Positions 25,916-36,300 of a stretch of 64,000 nucleotides of DNA are shown here, piece after piece (positions within the stretch are counted from its first letter, which is position 1; every line of letters starts with the position of its first letter). The DNA comes from Vitis vinifera. Lineage: Eukaryota; Streptophyta; Magnoliopsida; Vitales; Vitaceae. The stretch covers positions 28,665,001-28,729,000 of the forward strand of contig NC_081822.1 of the NCBI RefSeq assembly GCF_030704535.1, written 5' to 3'. The notes beneath the pieces are model-generated. The model did no database searches. It saw only the letters and a list, made by a program, of their open reading frames with translations, and was not told the DNA's origin. A program made the position numbers and the translations under genes.

Positions 25916-26805
25916 TTGTTGATACATTAGGCTATGTATTTTAAAGTTGGTGGTTTTACTCTAGACAATCTGGCATATGACCTTTCTAAATTATGTCTTA
26001 CTCTGCATTGAAGACTCAAGATTACTACATAATCAATCAGGATAACATAGGCAAGCATAGAAAGATCTAGGAAAGACAAGTTGGAGTTAGTTAAGACATG
26101 GTGTGGATGGTGGTTTTTAAATGAAACTAAAATATTTTAAAATAGGTTTAAAAGAACTTTTTGAGTGCTCATGCACTAGAGAGCACTCAAGCATTCTAAG
26201 GGCACTTACGTGCTAATGGTAGAATTCTGTAGAATTTTGGAATATTGATTTTCTAATTTTAAAAGGTTTTATTTTAGGAAAATTCTAGATCTTGTCCACT
26301 GTATTTTTTGCATTTTAAAAAGAGATTTTTCTCTTGGGTACAAACATGCATTGGAAAAAACCTAGCTTGCCTTCACATTCCCGAAACTCTAAAAAACATT
26401 TATCTTTGCATTCATTAGATTATGTAGGAGATTTACATTCATTCAAGCGTTGAGATAAGATCCACTAGGAACATGTGTGAGGCTTTGTCACGGATGTAAC
26501 GTTTGGTATAGGTGTTGTGAGTAAGACTTAAGGATAACATCCACCAAGTAAATTTGTATGTTAGTCTTTCATATAGTGGATTTATGGTATGTGACCCCAT
26601 GGTTTTACCATCCACAAAGTCTCTTGAGAGATTGTGTGAGTGAGTAGGTTTCTACATAAAAAAATTCCCATGTGTTTGGTGTTAATTTCTCTTTGCACTT
26701 CCCTATATTAAAAGGAGATTGTTAAATAATTAAAGATATTTAATTTTGGACTAAAAAAGTTTAAGCACCTATTCACCCCCTCTAGGTGTTCTCGACCTCT
26801 ATACT
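25916..26805 (+). repeat. Sirevirus-like Copia LTR
   Basis: The left edge follows a polypurine tract, AAGGGGGAC (about 25907-25915). The right edge ends in a CCTATTCACCCCCTCTAGG block, which I know from the end of LTRs of Sirevirus/Maximus-type Copia elements. Just beyond it, 26810-26830 resembles a degenerate initiator-tRNA-Met primer site. The tract at about 25590 (AAAAAAGGGAGA) also fits the region downstream of pol in that lineage. No pol reading frame remains here. Confidence 0.45.
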
Positions 26806-27125
26806 ATCAAATATTAGTCTTAAACCTAATTTTCAAGTTTTAATGCAAATTTATTTGACTTAATATAGTTGTAGGGCAGAAAGGTTTTGAGTTGAAAACT
26901 GATATCAATACATAAATCAGTTATGCCAAATCGAAAATTCCAAATCCTATGTCACTAAGATTAAATTTTTTTTATTTCGACATATTGCCTTCTACTAGTG
27001 GTTATGCAAAATCATAACTGTTAATGAAATCAGTATTTGAATCAAAATTTCTGATTCCAATGGAAAATGACTATTTTCTATGCCAAGATTTCCAACACGA
27101 CCCCTTATTTTTGGGTAGTTGAGAC

Positions 27126-27726
27126 TAGGGTTGCAACTTGGATGGGTTGGTTGGGTTGATTACTAACCTGAGCCCAACCTGAATTAAGAAATGATCAACC
27201 CAAACTTAACCTAATCCAAACTCTAACCCAAGGTATTCAACCCAAACCCAATCCAATCTCATTTTTCTAAACTCGGATTGAGTACAGGTTGTCCAAGTTA
27301 GACTCGGTTTGATCGGGGTTGATCAAGTTGCATAATTCAAAATTTATTTACGATATTATATTTTATGAAAATTTAAATAACAAATAGGAAAAAATTTCAA
27401 GATGACAACAAAAGAATAAACATAAATTTATATATTTTTAAAAAATAATGAAAACATATAATATAATATAATTTGATATTTTTTTCTTAAAAATAGAAAA
27501 AAAATGAATATTATTATATGAGATAAGTTGTATTATAAATATTATAAAAACATTAAATCCGGTTTGGGTTAGGCTTGGGTTGTTTGAATCTTAACCAACC
27601 CAAATTGAGTTTTGAAAAAACCTAACTTAAGCTCAACTCAAGTATTGAAAATAATTGCCCAAACCTGCTCAAATTTCAAGTTGGATTCGGGTTAGATCAA
27701 TCATCCTACCCAAATTGCACCCCCTA
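27126..27726. mobile_element. Old hAT-type MITE
   Basis: The ends TAGGGTTGCAACTTGG and, on the opposite strand, TAGGGGGTGCAATTTGGG form an imperfect terminal inverted repeat. The flanking 8-mers GTTGAGAC (27118-27125) and ATTGAAAC (27727-27734) agree at 6 of 8 positions, consistent with an aged hAT duplication. Inside are GGTTGGGTT/AACCCAACC-rich subterminal stretches and no coding region. Confidence 0.6.
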
Positions 27727-28440
27727 ATTGAAACTAGATTTATAGAGCTGCTTTGGTTGGGCTTCTGTTGAAAACTCTTCAAAATAGAAGTTGTTATTTT
27801 GATCTCATTATAAATGCAAGTCAAATTGTGTAAGCCATATGTACCCCTTTTTCTTTTTGTTCAATGTAAATCATCATGGCCTGTTGATGTTTGTCATGTA
27901 TATTATTTCATATAATTAATCAATGAAATATCAAAGTTCTTCAATTTACTTTCATATATTTTATTCATAAATTAATTAATGAAATATCAAAGTTTCTTTA
28001 ATTTACTTAGTAGATTCAACCCACACTCCTATCCTTAGTTTGTAAATTTAATTTTCTCTTCCTATAGTCACTTAAAAATTTTATTTCTCATTTTGTTCTC
28101 CAAACAAAAAGAAGAGCCTGGTCACAAAGTGGGGACACACCTTGGGCTACTATTTTCTTTTTCTTTTTCTTTTTTTTTTCAATTGAAGTTTGAATAAGGT
28201 TGATTTTTCATAAAATCTAAAAAAAAGGAATGCAAAAGTAAGATTATTTTTACATAAAAGTTAGAACTTTTGAAAATTTTCTTTGACATAGAATATTTGA
28301 AAATATTGTTTAAATTAAAAATAAAACCTGAAATGTAATGATAACAAGACATTAGTATCATTTTCACTATGAGAATCATCATTAAATAAGCTTTGAGAAA
28401 TGATTTTCTCATAAACATATTCTAAACTTTGCATTGGCAA

Positions 28441-28515
28441 ATAGTTTTTTATTCATCGTGGTGCACAAAATAGCTGGCACATAGTTTTTTATTCATCGTG
28501 GTGCACAAAATAGCT
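28441..28515 (-). repeat. 40-bp tandem duplication of the polyadenylation region of S1-family gene 1
   Basis: A 35-bp sequence containing the minus-strand AATAAA and the motif GTGCACAAAATAGCT occurs at 28441-28475 and 28481-28515. The other arm carries it once, so the duplication occurred after the inverted duplication, or was lost there. Confidence 0.85.
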
Positions 28516-28527
28516 AAAAAAGTACAA

Positions 28528-28920
28528 TCATTCAGATACCCATGGCGCCACTTTGTTCCAAGAAGCATTGTCATAGCTAAGATAAAACCCATCCTCTTTC
28601 ACCAGCCAAAAGACAGTCGCATGACCTGCGTCTCTACTTGGGTCAAACCCATGGACAGATGCAAACTTATGGCCAAGAATTGCGCGGACGTAATATATAG
28701 AATCTGGGGTTACACTCCATTTGAAGCTTTCGCCCAGCTTCACTACGCGCTCATCAACAGCTTTAGTTTGTGACTTGATGAGAATGTGCAATGGCACCGC
28801 TGCATGCTTTGCTGGTAAGCCATTGGTCAATTCAATATTGACGTTAGAACTCCGTACATACTCTGCTGCGCAAATGAAGTAAATCAGAAGAGCCAGAGAA
28901 AACAGGCTATGATTTGCCAT
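28528..28920 (-). CDS. S-protein homolog (plant self-incompatibility S1 family), gene 1
   Basis: Encodes 130 residues. Residues 1-25 are a signal peptide. The mature part shows the S1-family plan: an N-terminal NIELTNGL strand, LHILIKSQ, a V.LGESFKWSV block and the strongly conserved WLVKEDGFYLSYDNASW C-terminal block. The family comprises small secreted proteins; poppy PrsS is the pollen-rejection ligand, while most members have no known role. The usual four cysteines are absent. One N-glycosylation site (NAS) is kept. An ATG-less extension further upstream is open but lies beyond the TATA box, so I start at the MANHSLFS methionine. The promoter is shortened, so expression is doubtful. It is 90% identical to gene 2. 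Confidence 0.75.
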   Translation of the reverse strand: MANHSLFSLALLIYFICAAEYVRSSNVNIELTNGLPAKHAAVPLHILIKSQTKAVDERVVKLGESFKWSVTPDSIYYVRAILGHKFASVHGFDPSRDAGHATVFWLVKEDGFYLSYDNASWNKVAPWVSE

Positions 28921-28930
28921 TCCAAGCCCT

Positions 28931-28939
28931 CTTTTTATA
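28931..28939 (-). promoter_or_regulatory. TATA box of S1-family gene 1, abnormally close to the ATG
   Basis: TATAAAAAG on the minus strand starts only 19 bp before the ATG. In gene 2 the same box starts 54 bp before the ATG. The 35 bp missing here correspond to the leader. Confidence 0.75.
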
Positions 28940-29851
28940 GCCCAAAATGAGAGGCTGTTGATGAAGATCCAATTTGATCTAGATATTATAAGCAAGGAAA
29001 CTAACAAGACAATCGTTTGAAAATAGTTGACCTAGATTTACAACATTAAGACAAATTATAATCAAGAAATTAGGAGAAAATTGAGTGAATTAAATGAGTC
29101 TTAATTTGCATTAGGTTATACTTCTTTCCTATTTGACAATCTTCATTCTAAGAAAATTTTGATATGAAATATTATAGGAATGTTTGTACCAATGAAAAAA
29201 ATAATGCCTTCTTTGGCAAACAAATTTATATGGGACAAATCCTAATTAAAAGATATGACCAAGGAGAATAATTTGACAAATTCACTCATATTTATGAATT
29301 GTGGAAGCTAATTAAGATATTGAAAACACTTGAGACTGTCTTTAGTTTTAGAAAGATTTGTGGAAAAAATAGTGAAAAAAAGATATGGAAAAGCTAAAGG
29401 AAAGAAAATTAAATTTTTTAGTAATGCAACTTCCCTAACATTTAAGTAAAATGAGGAGAAAACTCTTTTAGGTTGTATTTTGGTTCATGGAATGTTTAAT
29501 GTAAAGAAGCTAATAAAGAAAAACTAGAGGGAAAGCATAATTTTATGTTCTTATTTAGTTTATTAAGGAAAATTTAACGAGGGAAAATTAAATCATTGAG
29601 GAAAGCCTTTTTTTTTTTTAATATTTTCTTAAATACAGTGGAGGGAACAATGGTTTAGTTTCTTAATTTTTTCTTTTTTACCTTTTTTTTAAAATGTTAT
29701 TTAAATAGAAAACTACCTGTTTTTTTTTAACATTTTCTTTCTGTCTTGAGTATTTTCTTAAAGGCCAAGTATAGAATATTATATTACCAAATATTCATAA
29801 TATTATTTCCTTTGAAAGTATAAAACCTTTAATATATAAATGTTGAAATTT

Positions 29852-29922
29852 CTAGACATCTCATTATAACTAATTAAGATATTTACATAATAGACATATC
29901 TTTAACATTGGTTTGCCATTCT
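29852..29922 (+). repeat. 71-bp direct repeat, copy 1
   Basis: Begins CTAGACATCTCAT and ends GTTTGCCATTCT. The second copy is at 30478-30548 with a single mismatch. The pair brackets a 555-bp segment in the spacer between the two inverted arms. Confidence 0.9.
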
Positions 29923-30145
29923 GTGAAGGAGAAGAGAAATGTTGATGAACTAAGGAAATAATTCCTATAATATTTGGTATAAGGTATTGTCATGTTTGGT
30001 CTAAAGGAAAAATAATAATTCCTAAATTGCAAAGACAAACCCAACTTTTGGAATGGACAAAATATATGCTTATATTTTACTACCAGTTGAAGTTATATTT
30101 AAAATTTCAAAAAAAAAAAAAGGAAAATAAAGATATATATATATA

Positions 30146-30477
30146 TATTGCCAAAGAAGGCATTATTTTTTTCATTGGGTACAAACATTCCAATAATATT
30201 TCGTATAAAAACTTTCTTATAAGGAAGATTATAAAATAGGAAAGAAGTATAATCTAATGCAAATTAAGACTCATTTAATTCACTCGATTTTCTCCTAATT
30301 TCTTTATTATAACTTGTCTTCATATTTTAAATCTTGGTCAACTATTTTCAAACCAATGTTGAAGATTGTCTTGTTATTTTCCTTAATTATGAAATCTAGA
30401 TCAAATAGTCTTCATCAACAACCTATCATTTTGGGCTATAAAAAGAGGATTAGGAAGAAGTTCATCAACATTTTGGG
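30146..30477 (+). repeat. Third, truncated copy of the S1-family promoter region
   Basis: About 330 bp matching the upstream region of gene 2 (about 31010-31325) in the same orientation, including the CAAAGAAGG...TTTTTCATTGG stretch, CTATCATTTTGGGCTATAAAAAGAGG with the TATA box at 30437-30445, and the beginning of the leader (GAAGTTCATCAACAT). It breaks off in the leader and joins the 71-bp direct repeat, with no coding sequence. It may act as an orphan promoter. Confidence 0.8.
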
Positions 30478-30548
30478 CTAGACATCTCATGATAACTAAT
30501 TAAGATATTTACATAATAGACATATCTTTAACATTGGTTTGCCATTCT
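30478..30548 (+). repeat. 71-bp direct repeat, copy 2
   Basis: Differs from copy 1 by one base and abuts the start of the right inverted arm. Confidence 0.9.
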
Positions 30549-31291
30549 CTCCAATGGAAAAGAAACTAAAATACAACCATTGTTCTCTCCACTGTCCTTA
30601 CGAAAATATTTTAAAAAAAAGGCTTTCCTCAATGATTTAATTTTCCCTTGTTAAATTTTCCATAATCAACTAAATAAGAACATAAAATTATGCTTTCCCT
30701 CTAGTTTTTCTTTATTAGTTTCTTTACATTAAACATTCCATGAACCAAAATACAACCTAAAAGAGTTTTCTCCTCATTTTACTTAAATGTTAGGGAAGTT
30801 GCATTACTAAAAAATTTAATTTTCTGTCCTTAGGCTTTTCTATATCTTTTTTTCACTATTTTTTTTCCCACAAATCTTTCTGAAACCAAAGATAGCCTTA
30901 AGTGTTTTCAATATCTTAATTAGCTTCCACAATTCATAAATATGAGTGAATTTGTCAAATTATTCTCCTTGGTCATATCTTTTAGTTAGGATTTGTCCCA
31001 TATAAATTTGTTTGCCAAAGAAGGGATTATTTTTTTCATTGGTACAAACATTCCTATAATATTTCATATCAAAATTTTCTTAGAAGGAAGATTATAAAAT
31101 AGGAAAGAAGTATAACCTAAAGCAAATTAAGACTCATTTGATTCACTCAATTTTCTCCTAATTTCTTGATTATAATTTGTCTTAATGTTGTAAATCTAGG
31201 TCAACTATTTTCAAACGATTGTCTTGTTAGTTTCCTTGATTATAATATCTAGATCAAATAGGATCTTCATCAACAGCCTATCATTTTGGGC

Positions 31292-31300
31292 TATAAAAAG
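31292..31300 (+). promoter_or_regulatory. TATA box of S1-family gene 2
   Basis: TATAAAAAG lies 54 bp before the ATG at 31346, leaving room for a leader of 20-25 bp. The same GGGCTATAAAAAGAGG context occurs at the other two promoter copies. Confidence 0.75.
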
Positions 31301-31345
31301 AGGGCTAGGAAGAAGTTCATCAACATATCTCCTCTCCTTGACAGA

Positions 31346-31738
31346 ATGGCAAATCATAGCCTGTTTTCTCTGGCTCTTGTGATTTACTTCATTTGCGCAG
31401 CTGAGTATGTACGGAGTTCTAACGTCAATATTGAATTGACCAATGGCTTACCAGAAAAGTATGCAGCGGTGCCATTGGACATTCTCATCAAGTCACAAAC
31501 TAAAGCTGTTGATGAGCGCGTAGTGAAGCTGGGCGAAAGCATCAAATGGAGTGTAACCCCAGATTCTATATATTACGTCCGAGGAGTTCTTGGCAACAAG
31601 TTTGCATCTGTCCATGGGTTTGAGCCAGGTAGAGATGCAGGTCATGCGACTGTCTTTTGGCTGGTGAAAGAGGATGGGTTTTATCTTAGCTATGACAATG
31701 CTTCTTGGAACAAAGTGGAGCCATGGGAAACTGAATGA
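31346..31738 (+). CDS. S-protein homolog (plant self-incompatibility S1 family), gene 2
   Basis: Encodes 130 residues: signal peptide 1-25, then an S1-type domain with NIELTNGL, LDILIKSQ, VKLGESIKWSV, YYVRGVLG and WLVKEDGFYLSYDNASW. The mature part has no cysteine; the single one is in the signal peptide. One N-glycosylation site (NAS) lies near residue 117. It has a normal TATA-to-ATG spacing and an AATAAA signal at 31784-31789, so it is the best candidate for an expressed copy. The frame is open upstream of this ATG, but that part lies in the expected leader. It is divergently arranged with gene 1. The role is presumably an extracellular ligand or apoplastic protein; the target is unknown. 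Confidence 0.8.
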   Translation: MANHSLFSLALVIYFICAAEYVRSSNVNIELTNGLPEKYAAVPLDILIKSQTKAVDERVVKLGESIKWSVTPDSIYYVRGVLGNKFASVHGFEPGRDAGHATVFWLVKEDGFYLSYDNASWNKVEPWETE

Positions 31739-31979
31739 TTATATATATATTAGGTTTTTTTAGCTATTTTGTGCACCACAATGAATAAAAAACTCTTTCC
31801 CAATGCAAAGGTTAGAATATGTTTATGAGAAAATGCTTTCTCAAAGCTTATTTATGGATGATTCTCATACAATAGATAGATGAAGGAGAGAGCTTGAGTG
31901 GATTTGATTGTCATTATTAATTCCTTATTATATATTTTATCTTTCATTTTTGCAAATATAACATTTTGAACCTTCTTGC

Positions 31980-32110
31980 CATGGTTTTAAAAGCCGGATT
32001 AGATGGTCACGATTCCGGTTCGGTCCTATTCGTTGAGTCAGCCATCGTCCGGTGAATAAGCAGTGATCAAACGGGCAAACCAGATGAACCAGCCCGTTCC
32101 CATCACAATT
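31980..32110 (+). repeat. Fragment of a DNA-transposon-like repeat
   Basis: A GC-richer island starts GGTTTTAAAAGCCGGATTAG and contains CCGGTTCGG and GGTGAATAAG blocks that I associate with ends of non-autonomous plant hAT elements. No second end is seen. Confidence 0.3.
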
Positions 32111-32734
32111 TTTTTCTATTTTGAAAATGAGACAATTGTAATTTTTATATACCATATAAAAACTCTTAGAGGTTTATATTGAAAAAGCTAACAGTCTTAG
32201 AAATTGTTTAATAAGTAGTTTCATATAGATAATTTTATATTAAAACTCTTTAGAGGTTTACATTGAAAAGACAAATAGTTTTAAAAATTGTTTATAAGGT
32301 AATATTTCCATTTATTCATCAGAAGAGGCGCCCCTTTTGAAGTCAAAATGGATTTTCCTTGATACCTAACATAATGCATGAAAGGATTCTTGAACAACCA
32401 TAAGATTAGAAGGGCTCCATAAGATGGTGATCTTAAATGATAAGATTGATTGCGGATAAAAATGAAGATAGAGTCGTATTCACATACATGAAAATTATAT
32501 AGGAATAAGAAAAATCTTTGATTCCTTTTTGAAAAAATGGAAATTGATTTCTTTGGAGTAATCATACTATTCCAATTATGATACTCGTGTAGAAAGAATC
32601 GTAATAAATGCAAAGAAGAGGCATCATATAAGGTAAATCAATAACTTTTATATAAGATATTCTAATTTTATATAGGTGAATATGATTTTAAATTTTAAAA
32701 AACAGGAATGTATCTAAAAATATAATATATTTAT

Positions 32735-33017
32735 TGTTGTAAAACAAGGACAAATATAATGCAAATCAAAGTAGTAGAGATAAAATATATCTTACTTTGA
32801 TATATAATATGGAAGAAGGAATCAAAGAAGAGAATTGAGAAAGTGAAAGAAAGAAAGAGAGAGAGAGGGGATGAGAGGAAGAATTTTTCTTTACATGGGG
32901 TGTAAGAAGCCTTTTATAGGTTTCATAATATGAACTCCCATTACTCATCTTAAAGATGAGTAAATGGAGTTCATAATGGCCATCAATGTGGTCATTCACT
33001 ACTCTTCATTTACAACA
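32735..33017 (-). repeat. 3' LTR of the Copia element (283 bp)
   Basis: Lacks a ~20-bp block (around CTCGGGATGC) present in the other LTR, and its GA tract is shorter. Confidence 0.95.
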
Positions 33018-33027
33018 CTCCCCCTTG
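33018..33027 (-). other. Polypurine tract of the Copia element
   Basis: Reads CAAGGGGGAG on the minus strand immediately before the 3' LTR. It is the usual plus-strand priming site. Confidence 0.85.
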
Positions 33028-33378
33028 GATGACCACCAAATTAAAAGAATATGCCTCATTAAAACCTTGCTAGTAAAAAACCGAAAAACCTAGCGAAGGA
33101 AAAAAAGTACAATATTCTTTTCTTGGTATATTAGGACTGCCTTGTTAAAAACCTTGCCAGTAAAACCTAGTAGGACAAAACCTGGACGAAGGAAAAAAGA
33201 GTACAGTACACTAACACCCTTTTACAAGCATACTCCCCCTCATGTCGATATCCTTGAGTTGACGCATTCCAATCCTGTGTATTAACTTCTTGAATGTTGA
33301 GGTTGGAAATGATTTTGTGAATAAATCTGCTAGATTATCACTTGAGCGTATTTGTTGCACATCAATTTCACCACTCTT

Positions 33379-36300
33379 CTAGAGTTCATGTGTATAAAAG
33401 AATTTTGGTGAAATGTGTTTAGTTCTATCTCCTTTAATATAACCTCTTGTTATTTGTGCAATGCATGTAGCATTATCTTCAAATAATATTATCGAGTCAC
33501 CTTTGATAGAGGAGAGTCCACATGATTCCTGAATATGCTGGATCATAGATCTTAGCCATATACATTCACGACTTGCTTCATGAATTGCCAGTATTTCTGA
33601 ATGATTTGATGATGTGGCCACCATTGTTTGTTTGACAGATCTCCATGAAATAGCAGTACCATTGCAATTAAACACATACCCTGTTTGTGACCTACCTTTA
33701 TGTGGATCTGAAAGATATCCTGCATCTGCATATCCAAGCAATTGTTGCTTTGATTCCCTTGAGTAAAATAAACCCATATCAGTAGTTCCGCGAAGATAAC
33801 GCAATATATGTTTGATACCATTCCAATGTCTTCGAGTTGGAGTGGAACTGTATCTTGCTAATAAATTGACAGAAAAAGCAATGTCTGGACGTTTATAATT
33901 GGCAAGATACATAAGTGCACCAATAGCACTAAGATATGGTACTTCAGGTCCAAGTAACTCTTCATCCTTTTCGCAAAGATGAAATGGGTCCTTTTTCACA
34001 TCAAGGGATCGAACAACCATTGGAGAACTTAAAGGATGCGCTTTATCCATATAAAAACGCTTCAAAACTTTTTTAATGTATGTTGATTGATGTACTAAAA
34101 ATCCATTTGGAAAATGCTCGATCTACAGGCCGAGACAAAATTTTGTTTTTCCAAGATCTTTCATCTCAAATTCCTTTTTCAAGTAATTTGTTGTTCTTGT
34201 GAGCTCTTCAGGAGTTCCAACAAGATTTAAGTCATCAACATACACTGCAATAATTGCAAATCCTGTTTCTGATTTCTTAATGAAGATGCATGGGCATATA
34301 GGGTTATTCACATACCCTTCTTTTAGCAAGTATTCGCTAAGGCGATTGTACCACATGCGTCCAGATTGCTTTAATCCATACAAGGATCGTTGTAACTTGA
34401 TTGAGTACATGCTACAAGGCTTTGTATTATTTGCTTCAGGCAATTTAAATCTTTCGGGGATTTTCATGTATATATCATTATCCATGGATCCATATAAATA
34501 TGTTGTAATAACATCCATGAGACGCATATCCAGTCCTTCTGAGACTGCCAAACTAATTAAAAAATGAAATGTGATTGCGTCCATGATGGGAGAATATGTT
34601 TCCTCGTAGTCAATACCAGGTCTCTACGAGAAACCTTGTGTTACTAATTGCGCTTTATATCTTATGATCTCATTATTCTCATTGCGCTTTCATAAAAATA
34701 CCCATTTGTACCCAACAGGCTTTACATCTTCAGGTATTTGGACTACAGGTCCAAAAACTTCTCATTTTGTTAATGAGTTTAATTATGCCTGTATAGCTTC
34801 TTTCCATTTTGGCCAATCATTTCTATGTCGACATTCTTCCATATTTCATGGTTCGGGATCTTCATCATTTCTTATGATATCAGAGGCCACTTGGAAAGCA
34901 AAAATATTGTTAATAACAATATTATTTCGATCCCATTTTTCTCCCGTTTGTACATAACTTACTGAGATCTCACAATTTTCAGGTACCTGTGCCTCTTCAG
35001 GGGCTTCTTGTTCAATATGTGCCTCTTCAGGGGCTTTCTGCATTATTTGTGCCTCTTCTAAGGCTATAGATTTATCAATTTTAAACTGATCAGTCATTTT
35101 GATGGTCTCTTCTAAAGTGTCAAGTTTTTCTTGGGTTCTCCTCTTCCGAGGAGTTACATCCTTTGAGCCGATAGGTCTACCACGCTTCAGGCATATCTTA
35201 GATTCATTTGTTAAATGTCCTACAGGGACATCAATCCGTGCTGGAGTATTTGCAGCCGGGATATGTGACTTTGTCACTTTCTTTGTATCAATGAATGCAT
35301 CTGGTAATTGATTTGCAAGATTTTGCAAATGAATGATCCTTTGAACTTCTAGTTCACATTGATTTGTACGAGGATCAAGATGGGTCATATTAGATGCCTT
35401 CCAACTAATTTCTCGTCGTTCTTCAGGAATCGACTTTTCTCCCCCTAATGATGGGAAAACACTCTCATTAAAATGACAATCCGTAAAACGACCTGTAAAA
35501 ACATCGCCTGTCAAAGGTTCAAGATATCTTATGATAGATGGAGAATCAAAACCTACATAAACCCCAAGTCTTCGTTGGGGACCCATTTTAGTACGTTGTG
35601 TAGGTGCAATTGGTACATATACTGCACAACCAAAGATTTGTAAGTGAGAGATATTTGGTTGTTTGCCAAGCACAAGTTGTGAAGGGGAGTATTCATGGTA
35701 AGTTGTAGGTCGAATACAGACTAAAGTTGCAGCATGCATTATAGCATGTCCCCAAGCGGAAGTAGGTAATTTGGTTTTCATTAGTAATGGTCGAGCTATT
35801 AATTGGAGACATTTGATGAAGGATTCTGCTAAACCATTTTGGGTATGAGTATGAGCAACAGGATGCTCAATATTTATCCTTACTGACATGCAATAGTCAA
35901 TGAATGTTTGAGAAGTAAATTCGCCAACATTATCAAGACGTATTGTCTTAATTGGATAATCTGGAAATTGTGCTCGTAATTTGATTATTTGTGCAAGGAG
36001 TCTAGCAAAGGCTACGTTACGTGTAGAAAGGAGATAAACATGTGACCACCTAGTAGAAGCATCTATTAAGATCATAAAAGAACGGAATGGTCCACATGGT
36101 GGATGGATAGGTCCACATGGTGGATGGATAGGCCCACATATGTCCCCATGTATTCTTTCTAAAAAGATTGGTGACTCAGATATGACTTTAGTAAAAGATG
36201 GTCTGATTATCAACTTACCTTGTGAGCAGGCAGCACATGAGTATTCATTGGGTGAAAGAATCTTCTGGTTCTTTAGTGGATGCCCATGTGAGTGTTCGAT

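Larger units (their letters stand above)
28370..29665 (-). repeat. Left arm of a large inverted duplication (contains S1-family gene 1)
   Basis: This ~1.3-kb arm matches 30556-31873 in inverse orientation through the gene, its promoter and at least 650 bp upstream of it. The arms are separated by about 890 bp. Upstream divergence includes small indels in A/T runs. Outer ends fall near TATGAGAATCATC in both arms. Confidence 0.85.
30556..31873 (+). repeat. Right arm of the inverted duplication (contains S1-family gene 2)
   Basis: Mirror copy of 28370-29665, carrying the promoter, leader, coding region and 3' end of gene 2. It keeps the 35-bp leader segment that the left arm lacks. Confidence 0.85.

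Noticed and set aside
28921-29007. Longer start for S1-family gene 1
   Set aside because: The extension lies upstream of the TATA box and is not shared as coding sequence with gene 2; the signal peptide begins at the inner ATG.
34199-34567. Plus-strand frames of 60-120 codons within the Copia element
   Set aside because: They are antisense shadows of the reverse transcriptase and integrase frames.
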